From positions 54,043,471 to 54,107,470 of the forward strand of contig OY755046.1 of NCBI GenBank assembly GCA_963576565.1: a stretch of 64,000 bases of DNA. Reading direction: 5' to 3'. Under the pieces are notes generated by a model. That model was not told where the DNA came from, made no database searches, and saw only the letters and a program-made list of their open reading frames with translations. This document shows, piece by piece, positions 55,593-64,000 of the stretch. The stretch comes from Aspidapion aeneum. Taxonomy: Eukaryota; Arthropoda; Insecta; Coleoptera; Brentidae. The translations under genes and the position numbers were made by a program. Every line of letters starts with the position of its first letter. The stretch's first letter is position 1.

Positions 55593-56394
55593 GCTTTAGG
55601 AGATTTGAGGACCTTAGTAAAATTTCCATCAAAAATTAACTTAAAACTAATACTTTGGTCAAAATTAACTAAAAAAAATCTGCACCATCAGGAATTAATC
55701 AGTTTAAACAGTTTTCTGGAAAGAACTCGATAACTATAATAACATTTTACTATAATAAGTAATATTATGTGATGAGGAATTTGTCGGTAGCAAATCTAAA
55801 GTTTGACAGACGGGAAGTCCCATTAATTTTGAGCGCGCTAAAAATGGGTAGTTGCAATTCCGAATCTTGTTACAGCCTCTATAAACGCTATTAAAAGTTG
55901 GCTTCGGCTCAATATGTTTAATAATAACCCACTCTTGATTAAAACACCTAATATATGACACAAGATATGCAAATTTTACGGTTCGTAACTGTGAGAAGAG
56001 GTCGTTAAAAGCCATGGAGAAAACCTGAATGCCAATCAGTCTGTTATATTTCTTAACCAGCTAATATGAAGGACTATACAACGGCTTGACACATTAGTCA
56101 AAAGAAGCACCTCTCAGAATAATAACCCATACAAGACTAGTGAAGCATTATATTTAAAATAACAACTTACTCTGGCAAAAATATGTTTGTTGTTTTAGAT
56201 GGAGTTGCAGCCCTTATGACACTATCTTGATTAAAGATTTTCTTAAAGATAGTATGAAATTTGTTCACACTGGAGGAAAAATATATTAATTATTATTAAA
56301 ATCTCTGATGATCAACAGTAGGCTTTGAGGAATCCAAAAACAGAAAAGGTGTTAGCGCTCTTATTAAAAGATTGGACTTGATAACATAAAGCAA
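55593..56394. other. Spacer without recognised gene
   Basis: AT-rich. Nothing supported. Confidence 0.45.
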
Positions 56395-56628
56395 GTATTG
56401 ATATACAGATGGATTAAAGACTCCAGAAGGCAGTGGAGGATTATATGGGAAAATACAAAAATCATAATAATTCATATGGACACATCATAGATTATAGTGC
56501 CACTTGTGAATGAGTTTTTAAATTAAGGAGATTCGGAAAACAAAATAAAGATAAGCCTTTTTGTGTTTAAGGACGCCGATGTATTCAAGGCAATGATAAC
56601 GGTGATGAATAAGGTAGATTGTTATTTT
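56395..56628 (+). mobile_element. Possible decayed LINE RNase H fragment
   Basis: Plus-strand reading IYTDGLKTPEGSGGLYG resembles the RNase H start YTDGSKTxxGxGxGxYG, and KDADVFKAMITVM about 140 bp on sits where FQAEVxAI normally lies. Stops intervene. Moderate to weak. Confidence 0.4.
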
Positions 56629-56957
56629 CAGAAGAATGCGTTGAACCAGGTGTCAAAAAATCCGAACTACGCGTAAAACAAAAAGGCCACTGATGATAAA
56701 GTCAGGGTTTCACATTGGAGCTAGTAAAACAGAACTAGCAGCAGCTAGTGCAATAGAACGGGCTGCCGCTATTAAAGCGGAAGCAACTAGCTGCAGAAGA
56801 ATGCGTTAAACCAGGTATCAAAAATTCCGAGCTACGCGTAAAACAAAAAGGCCACTGATGATAAAGTCAGGCTCATATTGGAGCTAGTAAAACAGAAGTA
56901 GCTGCAGCTAGTGCAATAGAACGGGCTGCTGCTATTAAAGCGAAAGCACTAGATGCA
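56629..56957 (+). repeat. Tandem duplication of a 165-bp unit
   Basis: Units 56629-56793 and 56794-56957 each start CAGAAGAATGCGTT and share AAACAAAAAGGCCACTGATG and CAATAGAACGGGCTGC, about 90 percent alike by eye. One frame in each unit reads an Ala-rich peptide AAASAIERAAAIKA; in unit 2 it stays open to a stop near 57026. Possibly once coding; origin unknown. Confidence 0.85.
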
Positions 56958-57274
56958 GGTTTTGCTGCAGTTAATGAAACCACATTAGTTTCATCTAGCG
57001 AAGCATACATAGCTACACAAAATTAACCAGAACTACCTGTAGTTAAGGAACTAAAAACAACGCAACCCTACAAGAAAAATTTTTTCGAGATCCGCAATAC
57101 AGAACATGATAGTCCTATGTATTTTCGATGCTTAGTCTGAATTCGGGAACAAAAAGTCCCTAGATGGCTGTAGATTTCCCCAGTGGATCAGTTTATATAA
57201 TAAATTCAAATATCTCGAGAACTACTTTCAACTTTTTTTTCGTTCATTTCATATGATTCACTGTATATGAGATA

Positions 57275-57641
57275 TAGTTTAAGAACAAGTAAAATTTTTT
57301 GCAACCCAGCGACTTGTTTTTAGGCATGATTTTCAGGATCGCTGTACTATTTTCGAACACCCAGTGCAGTTTAGACTTGTAACGGATTTATAAGTCAACG
57401 CATTTGCTTTAAACGCTCTAAACAATGAGACAAGACACGAACGTAAGCGAGAAATGCGATAACTTAGAAATCCTTTACGAGTCAATATTGCCCTGGTTCA
57501 TATTATATAAATTATTTTGATGTTATTGGCTCAAAGGACATAATAGCCGAATACAACTTTTAATAAAATACAGCAATTCTGAAAATCATGCATAAAAACA
57601 AGTCGCTGGGTTGCCTAAAATTTTACTTGCTCTTAACTTAG
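57275..57641. mobile_element. Foldback structure F1 enclosing repeat R1 copy C
   Basis: Arms of about 78 bp (57275-57352 and 57564-57641) share ACAAGTAAAATTTT, GCAACCCAGCGACTTG and CATGATTTTCAG in inverted orientation with about 85 percent identity. The 210-bp centre contains R1 copy C (CGCTCTAAACAATGAGACAA onward). Confidence 0.8.
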
Positions 57642-57976
57642 TTATTCTTCATAAAAAGTTCTGCATGGTCCAAAACCTAAAATGCAACCATCAGATGTTA
57701 AATTTTTTCAGTCATATTACGAGGTTTGTCAAAAAATGTGATTTTTGCTTTAGAGCAAAAAAAATGTAAATAAACAGTGTTGAATATTTGAAAGCTATTT
57801 TTAATTCTAAACATCTTTTTTTATAACAATTTTCGATATTGTCAAAAAGAAAGGTACTTTACACTAGAGCAAAAATCACATTTTTTGACAAACCTCGTAA
57901 TATGACTGAAAAAATTTAACATCTGATGGTTGCATTTTAGGTTTTGGACCATGCAGAACTTTTTATAAAGAATAAC
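57641..57976. mobile_element. Foldback structure F2 with near-identical 115-bp arms
   Basis: Left arm 57641-57755 and right arm 57862-57976 match in inverted orientation at all but a few positions (phrases TTCTGCATGGTCCAAAACC, ATGCAACCATCAGATG, TCATATTACGAGGTTTG). The loop is about 106 bp. The left arm abuts the right arm of F1. Confidence 0.9.
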
Positions 57977-58667
57977 TTTTTTTCGTAAAGCTAATAATAA
58001 AAAAGTTTCCCATATGCCGCCAACTTACGTGGACACACTGTATATTAGGTATTAGGTAATAAGTTTACACAACATTTGGGCTTGTTTATTCGCTGCCTTT
58101 TGTGACTAAATTAATTAAAATTCTCCAATCCACCGGGATACGCAGATGATGCGAGCGTCCCACGCGACTTCGGGGCTCCGTCGATTATTTATTTCTTCAT
58201 TTACAAACACGTTGCTCAGTATGCATAAACTGCGATTAAAAGAAAACGACGAAAAAATGCCATTAAATTCGGTAAAAACGAGCACAAAAAGGCAAATGCA
58301 TTTTTTTTTGAATGACAAGAAGAAGGAGAAATCACACACAAATATCGAAAGTGAACTAGAAAATAACCCCAGAATTGTAATATCTAAGGAATAAGGTGTT
58401 GAACTTATTAGTCGAAATGATTAATTATCTCTATTGATTACTACTACTGAATGATATTTAACTAGTGTGTCGCAGTGATTACCACAACCATAACAAAGTA
58501 TCAAAAAAGGTTTTTGTGAAATGAAACGTTTCATTTCATTGGATTAAAAATCGAGAAATTAACTAATTATATCCAACCAAAAAAAAATCCTTTACGTGCT
58601 GGGGCATTTGTATAGCTTCTTAAGGATTTAATTTTTAAGGGCGAGCGATCAACCGTAGACAGGGCCT
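57977..58667. other. Spacer with one small ORF
   Basis: The 82-aa plus ORF 58146-58394 (begins MMRASHATSGLRRLF, Lys-rich later) has no recognised domain. CACTGTATATTAG at 58036 is a near direct repeat of CACTGTATATGAG at 57259, flanking F1 and F2. Confidence 0.35.
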
Positions 58668-58945
58668 TTGAGTAAATCATCCATATGGAGGTGCAACCGA
58701 CGAGCTTTATCATATTGAGGGGCAGATGGCGCTAAAATAAATTCATCTAGTACGCAATATTCAGGGACTGCTAGTACGATTTAGTTGTATGTGCGAGTTC
58801 GAGGTTCATGATTATCATACAAATGCCATTAGATTACAGTAGTTGTCTCTGGGTATTGCGTACTAGACGAATTTATTTCAGAGCCATCTGCCCCCCAATA
58901 TGGTAAAGCTCGCCAGTGGCACCTCTATATGGGTTATTTACTCAA
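58668..58945. mobile_element. 278-bp foldback MITE
   Basis: Ends TTGAGTAAAT with inverted arms of about 105 bp (phrases GAGGTGC, CGAGCTTTA, GGGGCAGATGGC, TAGTACGCAATA). No certain target duplication. Confidence 0.75.
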
Positions 58946-59420
58946 TGACAGGACTTAGTAGCAATAAACCTTTTCTTCAATTCCCTCTTGGTCAGCTTTT
59001 TCTTTTTTCGTTGCCAGAAATCCCTCTATAGCCTGGAACCCATAAGAGCTTTCCATTGATCGTTTTTCTTGGCTAGTACTGAAAGTACTTCGGAGTTTCT
59101 TATCAATTTGTCATTCGACCGTATCTCCTTTAGTGAAGAATTCTTGTTAGAAAGCGTTTCTAAAGATTACGTCCTTTCAGAGTCTTACTTGTACTTGTCG
59201 CATTTATTCCAGTTAGCTTAGACTCGTCTTTGGTTTTTCCTTTCAGTTCTGCCTACCTTATAAAATATCTATATAACTAAGTAGTTGCTTATTTCGCTTG
59301 AGCTTGGGATGGTTCTTTAACCTACATGGTCAGTGGTACTAGTCACTAGCTACTATCACCTGAGGGACTTAAAAAAGATAATAAGTAAGATCATGAAACT
59401 TTTGTCAAAGGCCTGTAAGT
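58946..59420. other. Spacer without recognised feature
   Basis: No gene or repeat supported. Confidence 0.45.
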
Positions 59421-60256
59421 CAAGGGTGCACCCAGGGGGGGGGGGGGGGGGGGGGCTCAGGGCCCGGCCGCATATTTGTGTCAAGCAGCTGTTATACAGC
59501 GGTCGGGACTCCTCGTGCACAAAGTATACACTCGCGATTGCCGTCAAACATTTCTCCTTTACTTTTCGGTACAAAATAACTTCATTGTAAGACCTGTTGT
59601 AAGTTATTAAAATTTGTAACCGTATCTGCAGTAGATACCGGTCCAACGTAACTTGACCGATACATATATATACTGAGTCAACGATTCGGAAAGAATTTTT
59701 TTGAATAATTATTTTTTGGAAATACTTTTAATAATTTTCGATTTTTTTATTAAAAATTATAGCTCCCCTTTCCTCCTTTTGGTAGGTCGAAATCAGTGTT
59801 AGCCTAACCGTCACAAACGGATGCCATCCTGTCCAGGCACACCCCGGTTAGAATACGTTTGCGATCAATTGACCAGGGTTCGGTTCGGTTCAAACCGATT
59901 TCGACCTTCCAAAAGAAGGTCAAAGGAGTTATCATTTAAAAAATCCCGCCTAAATAAAAATTGTCTACAAGTTTCAAACAAAGACCCAACTGGATCGTTG
60001 GGTCAAGATAGGTTAGATCAGTTTATTTCAATTTCCACTCGGCAATTGCGAAAGTGTATACTGTGTGGACGAGTAGGCCCAAACGTGGTATAACAGACGC
60101 TCGATAGAAATATGCGGCCCGGCCCCCCCTCCCCAAGCTTAACATTTTTTTTTAGGTATTTTCCACATATTTCATGAAAATAACAAAAAGTAGCATGAAA
60201 TATGATATTATATGGTCTCGGGCCCCCCTCAAGATCAGTTCCTGGGTGTGCTACTG
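59421..60256. mobile_element. hAT-like inverted-repeat element, boundaries tentative
   Basis: Ends CAAGGGTGCACCCAGG and reversed CAGTAGCACACCCAGG (11 of 16) with long G/C runs. Inside, 59456-59540 and 60035-60120 are inverted copies sharing GGCCGCATATTT, CTGTTATAC, CTCGT and GTATACACT. The right subterminal part CCACATATTTCATGAAAAT resembles MITE H1. Flanking 8-mers CTGTAAGT and CCTGTGTT do not match, so the ends or the class may be wrong. Confidence 0.5.
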
Positions 60257-60733
60257 CCTGTGTTCAAAAAAACCGTTTTTCAATAAGAAATGGCTTTGTT
60301 AAGATAAAAATCTAAGGCGCTGCCCATATTCTCTGTTACAAATTGTTGAAAATTGTTTAATTAGCCTGGTTTCTGAAGTGTGGCGTTAAAAATAAAACAT
60401 GTTGCGGTTTTCTGGTCATTGGTACATTTCGAAACGATACAAAAAATTTCGGTTTTTTGGTAGTAAAAAAGTTCCTGATTAGACCAAGAGATTATCAATA
60501 CTTTAATCTCTATTATATCTATCTATTTAGCCTTCTTCAATCCATCTTTGAACATAAGCCTCCATTTAAATAAAGGCAGACCTCCCCCAGTCTTCTTTGT
60601 CTGTCGCAGCGTGCATCTATCTAGTCCTGCGTGTTTCTTCAAACCGTTCGCACATCTCATTTGGAGTCTTCCCCCACTTATTTTATTTTTTCAAGGTCTC
60701 CAGTTTACAATACATTTGTTCTATCGATCGTCT

Positions 60734-61198
60734 TCATTCATTCATATTTCGGTTTGGTTGGCCTATGCATCAAAGGCCATCTAGCCACAGTCTGCAACTT
60801 AATGCTCTGATTTCTGATTTGGACGATCACAACACACTCACATTCATACACATATAGACCCCCATGGTAGGCATTTTTTTTTTCTCATGGAGGATTTAAT
60901 TTTGCCTGATGCTCTTTGTCGAACACAGGGGTCTTTATCGTGTTAGCGCCATCTACGCTCTTAACACGGGACCACCGGCTTAACGTGACTTCCTAACCAC
61001 GGTCTTGAATTCATCATCAATTTTGCCTACTTCGTTGATGCCCAAACTTCGCCTAAGACAGGCTTTACCCCTACTTCCGGTAAATCTGTATTCACAAACG
61101 GAGAGTACGTTCGAGTTTGTAGTGGCAGGCATGGGATTCGAACCACACACCCTCTGATTGGCAATCGGACACTTCGCCCACTGAACCAATCAGGGCCA
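60734..61198 (-). mobile_element. tRNA-derived SINE (465 bp)
   Basis: Reading leftwards from 61198: TGGCCCTGATTGGTTCAGTGGG with an A box TGGTTCAGTGGG (61188-61177), a B box GGTTCGAATCCC (61144-61133), a tRNA-unrelated body, and a 3' tail of ATGA/TGAA units at 60734-60750. The exact 13-bp target duplication CTATCGATCGTCT is at 60721-60733 and 61199-61211. Internal Pol III promoter is intact by eye. Confidence 0.92.
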
Positions 61199-61569
61199 CT
61201 ATCGATCGTCTATCTGTCTGATATTAAGACCGGCAAATTTTCATTTTAAATTTGCTCCTTCTCCTCTACTTATCCATTCATTTCTTTTTCTATCTGTTAG
61301 CTTTACACGTAACGTTTTTGTCTTTCCATTGATCTTTGTGTTTCTTTTACCTTATCCATGTTTAATTTTATGTGTCCAGGTGTGGGAGCCATAGGTAAGT
61401 ACAGGCAAGATACATTGGTTATACACTTTCGTTTTGAGGTACTAAAGATATTCTTTATCTTTTAATATGTAGCTTAATTTACCGAATGCTACTCAGGCCA
61501 ATCTTACTCGTCTCTTGATTTCAGCTGTTTGGATTTCTTTTTTTAGTTTAATAATTCAGCCCAGGTATA

Positions 61570-61983
61570 CAGTGCGGATCTAAATAACCCCTACCCCCTT
61601 CTAACTTTTGAACAAAAAGAGATATCTATTTCTGGTAAAAAACGTTTTTAATGGGATTTTTTTTTGGAGATTTGAACTGTGTGATAGTTAGGTCAAACTA
61701 TTCTAATGTTAAAAATTTGACATAACATCAAAATTTTTAAATTGGATAGGCATTTTGATTCTCTATACAATAAATTTTTTAAATTGGTTTAGTTTCCTAG
61801 AAGATGCTTCCCATTTTAAAATTTTATTGGTATGTCAAATTTTTGACTGTAGGTTACTTTGACATGACTGTCACTTAGCTCAAATATCCACAAAAAAGAT
61901 CTCATTAAAAATACTTTTTACGAGAAATCATTATCCCTTTCTGTTTAAAAGTTAGAAGGGGTGGTCTATTTAAGTCCGCACCG
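61570..61983. mobile_element. Tc1/mariner-like MITE (414 bp) with ~110-bp inverted ends
   Basis: Ends CAGTGCGGATCTAAATA and reversed CGGTGCGGACTTAAATA, continuing through CCCTTCTAACTTTT and AATGRGATYTTTTTT. TA on both sides (61568-61569, 61984-61985). In family B copy 1 the site is uninterrupted (CCAGGTATATA). No transposase. Confidence 0.85.
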
Positions 61984-62030
61984 TACATTTACCTGAAATA
62001 TATTAAACAATTGGTACTTAAAATTTGATT

Positions 62031-63164
62031 GTCACCTTTGGGTCTATTTAATTTAGTTCCTAGTAGCAAAAAACCGATTATTTTGGCATGCGCTAGTCTT
62101 CGTTTTGCGGCTTTGAACAATGAATTTAAATAGAAATTAACAAAAAAAAACTGGTTCGAGTTTTAAAAAGATTTTTATTACAACAAAAAATAATCTAAAC
62201 GGTCTTCTTTTGAATTAGAAGAGTATAATTGAAAAAGTTTTGTCAATAAATAGTTGACTTGTAATTGACACAGTTATTTTTGAGCATCTAATTTTATGGT
62301 GTAATAAATTTTTGTTAAAAATATTGAAATATAGCATTAACAATGGTATAGTCTTTCCACTACTTTATAACATACAAAAACCACGGATCATGGTGATCCG
62401 TGGAAAAATTGCCACTTTTGTGGCACGCGCCACGCTAATCAAATTAACCAATTTAAGATTTTACGGGTATGTGCAAAAATTAAAAATTTATTTTTAACTT
62501 TTGGAGTACGTTTTAGTATTTTAAGGGGAACTACATATTCTAATAATGTCTTTATTTAATATTCTCGAACGAACCGTGCTCTACCGACAATTATACCTGC
62601 ACTCTTCAACAATGAGGTTCACACTCCAAATTAATCACTGATTTTTTCAATATCACTACTTGATGCTTTTTGATTGCATAGAGTTAGAGAGTTTATGATA
62701 TTTAGAGTATCTCTAAAATTGCAAGAGCTATAAAAATAAAAATAAATTATGAGTTTTCTGCAAATGTATTCTATACTAAGAACTCAAAAATCTTAGGAGA
62801 TGTAGGCCCCCAGGCTCTCCGTAAATCCGCTACTGTTTTTACGCATAAAATTTAGGGATATCCTAAGTATAAAATTTGTTTGTTTAAGTAAGATGTAGAC
62901 GAAGTAAAATTTTTGCAAAACTTTGTAAAGGATACAAAAAAATCTAAAAATAAACCATTCAGTCCAGTGTGGTATTATGAGTGGTCCGAACGGGAAATAT
63001 TTGCAATTAAGTGGATAATTGGAAAATTATGCAGTGACGGACCTGTAATTTTTTAATACAGGACCGTACCTCGAATATCGCCGAATTGGTTTAAAATTGA
63101 GAGCTTGGTCTTTAAACTTAACAGTTATTTAAAAATAATCCATTTCTCAAAGTGGAGTTTGCAA
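62031..63164. other. Spacer with a perfect hairpin and a stray hAT-like end
   Basis: 62381-62403 is CCACGGATCA TGG TGATCCGTGG, a perfect 10-bp stem, followed 8 bp later by GCCAC TTTT GTGGC. At 62808-62836 the sequence ends TAAATCCGCTACTG, reversed CAGTAGCGGATTTA, which looks like a solitary hAT terminus. Otherwise AT-rich. Confidence 0.45.
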
Positions 63165-63500
63165 ATTACAAAGAGAAAACCCTACGTCTTCTGCACTAAA
63201 TTCTTTACTGTTTGAGCTTATATTTATGACATGTTTCGAGTCTAAAGAGACTCATTATCAGCTTTCAAATACCTTCAAAAAACACTCATACCCTCAACAA
63301 ATTAATGCGAGGGTTCAAACCTTAAGCAATAGTATTAGCAACTTTTTGCACCCTCACATTAGCTTGCTGGGGGTATGAGTGTTTTTTGAAAGTTTTTGAA
63401 ACCTCATGATGAGTCTCTTAAGACTCGAAACATATCCTAAATAAAACCTGAAACAATAAAGACTTTAGTGGTAAAGACTTAGAGTTTTTCTTTGTTTGTT
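63165..63500. mobile_element. Inverted repeat with hammerhead-like core segments, Penelope-type end
   Basis: Arms of about 135 bp (63165-63305, 63360-63500) share TTCGAGTCTWAAGAGACTCAT, CAAAAAACACTCATACC and, outermost, AATAAAGAMTTTAGTG. Each arm read outward contains a near-hammerhead order: CTGATAA or CTCATGA, a GAGTCT/AGACTC stem, GAAAC, then ATGTC or ATATC. Hammerhead motifs are known in Penelope-like element ends. Confidence 0.55.
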
Positions 63501-63502
63501 CT

Positions 63503-63808
63503 TTGTCATGTCTTTTTATACAAATAAAAAAGGACTGCCAATTTAAAAACGTTTTCGTAAACAGTAAGGTCACCATTTCGAAACGCTTAATCGCTCGGGT
63601 TCTCCGCCACTTTTGGTACCCTAGTCCGAATATTTTTTATCAGGTCGTTTTGACTCAGAATACCCTACAGACCGAAAACAAGAATTCGCGAGAACAGCTC
63701 CCGAATCGAATCCGAGTAGCTGGCGAAGGCATCGTCCACTCAAGAAAGAGTTTTAGGTCAGTGTTTAGTTCGGCTGACTTTATTGAGAGTTGGAAAAAAA
63801 ATATTTAA
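63503..63808 (+). CDS. Hypothetical ORF, 101 aa, low support
   Basis: Begins MSCLFIQIKKDCQ; the middle has REQLPNRIRVAGEG. No domain recognised. It directly follows the inverted repeat at 63165-63500 and may be part of the same element. No splice or promoter signals evident. Confidence 0.15.
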   Translation: MSCLFIQIKKDCQFKNVFVNSKVTISKRLIARVLRHFWYPSPNIFYQVVLTQNTLQTENKNSREQLPNRIRVAGEGIVHSRKSFRSVFSSADFIESWKKNI

Positions 63809-64000
63809 AACATAATAATGCCAAACAGTAAATCATCGCCTTTCTCACGAAGGGACCTAACTAGCATTTGGTAAATTTATCTGGAGAGCTAAAAAAACGA
63901 AAAAGGTGTAGGTATGTTTCTGCAGTTTGTCCAAAAGTAATTTTATTAACTAAAGCTGAACTATTTGCAATGAAGATATGCCATTTCGTGGGACGAAATG
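63809..64000. other. Window end
   Basis: No recognised feature; sequence continues beyond the window. Confidence 0.5.

Larger units (their letters stand above)
60505..62030 (-). mobile_element. RTE-like LINE family B, copy 2, interrupted twice
   Basis: Minus strand: homologous to 51240-51770 (GTAAATTAAGCTACA..., CACCTGGACACA..., GACCTTGAAAAAAT, ending GAAGAAGGCTAAATAG with a GATA-like tail at the left). It carries the SINE at 60734-61198 and the Tc1-like MITE at 61570-61983. The RT core is largely lost; the right limit is approximate. Confidence 0.7.

Noticed and set aside
61130..61198. tRNA gene on the minus strand
   Set aside because: A and B boxes are present, but no acceptor stem pairing is evident, and the unit is part of a 465-bp insertion with TSD and tail, so it is a SINE head.

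Overview
The window reads as insect nuclear DNA, most likely from a large, AT-rich, repeat-laden genome such as a beetle's. The evidence is the mix of Jockey-type and RTE-type LINEs, Penelope-like elements with GIY-YIG domains, a tRNA-derived SINE, Transib, hAT and Tc1-like inverted-repeat elements, and isolated host-type exons with GTAAGT/GTGAGT donors. There are no operons, prokaryotic signals or rRNA genes. The species assignment is inference.

Layout. 0-1.4 kb: a dispersed repeat (copies also near 26 kb and 57.4 kb) and a pentanucleotide tract. 1.5-5.8 kb: an apparently intact Jockey-like LINE whose ORF1 and ORF2 share one frame, separated only by a UAG in a leaky-stop context. 6.3-8.05 kb: two joined RTE-like LINE pieces. 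9.1-10.1 kb: two host-type exons on opposite strands, one resembling the N-terminus of YqaJ/SWIM-like insect proteins and one a THAP zinc finger with an in-frame TGA. 11.5-13.8 kb: RNase H-bearing LINE debris. 15.1-18.1 kb: a Penelope-like element split by a 1.74-kb Transib-like element, itself split by a 188-bp hAT MITE. 20.5-21.9 kb: the longest decayed RTE-like copy. 23.6-25 kb: a hairpin-ended element. 29-30.2 kb: an RTE-like copy cut by a 569-bp hAT element with exact 8-bp TSD. 34.5-41.2 kb: more RTE-like copies, two MITEs and an RNase H LINE fragment. 44-45.2 kb: an element with modular GC-rich inverted ends. 46-48.5 kb: hairpin-ended element copies beside a minisatellite. 49.6-53.9 kb: hAT MITE, second RTE-like family, second Penelope-like fragment. 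55-59 kb: nested inverted repeats. 59.4-62 kb: RTE-like LINE on the minus strand holding a SINE (13-bp TSD) and a Tc1-like MITE. 63.2-63.5 kb: inverted repeat with hammerhead-like core segments.

No complete host gene is supported. What can be read is a stack of insertions: many junctions have exact target-site duplications, so relative ages can be ordered. The only potentially functional protein-coding unit is the LINE at 1.5-5.8 kb; the two exons at 9-10 kb are the only host-gene candidates.
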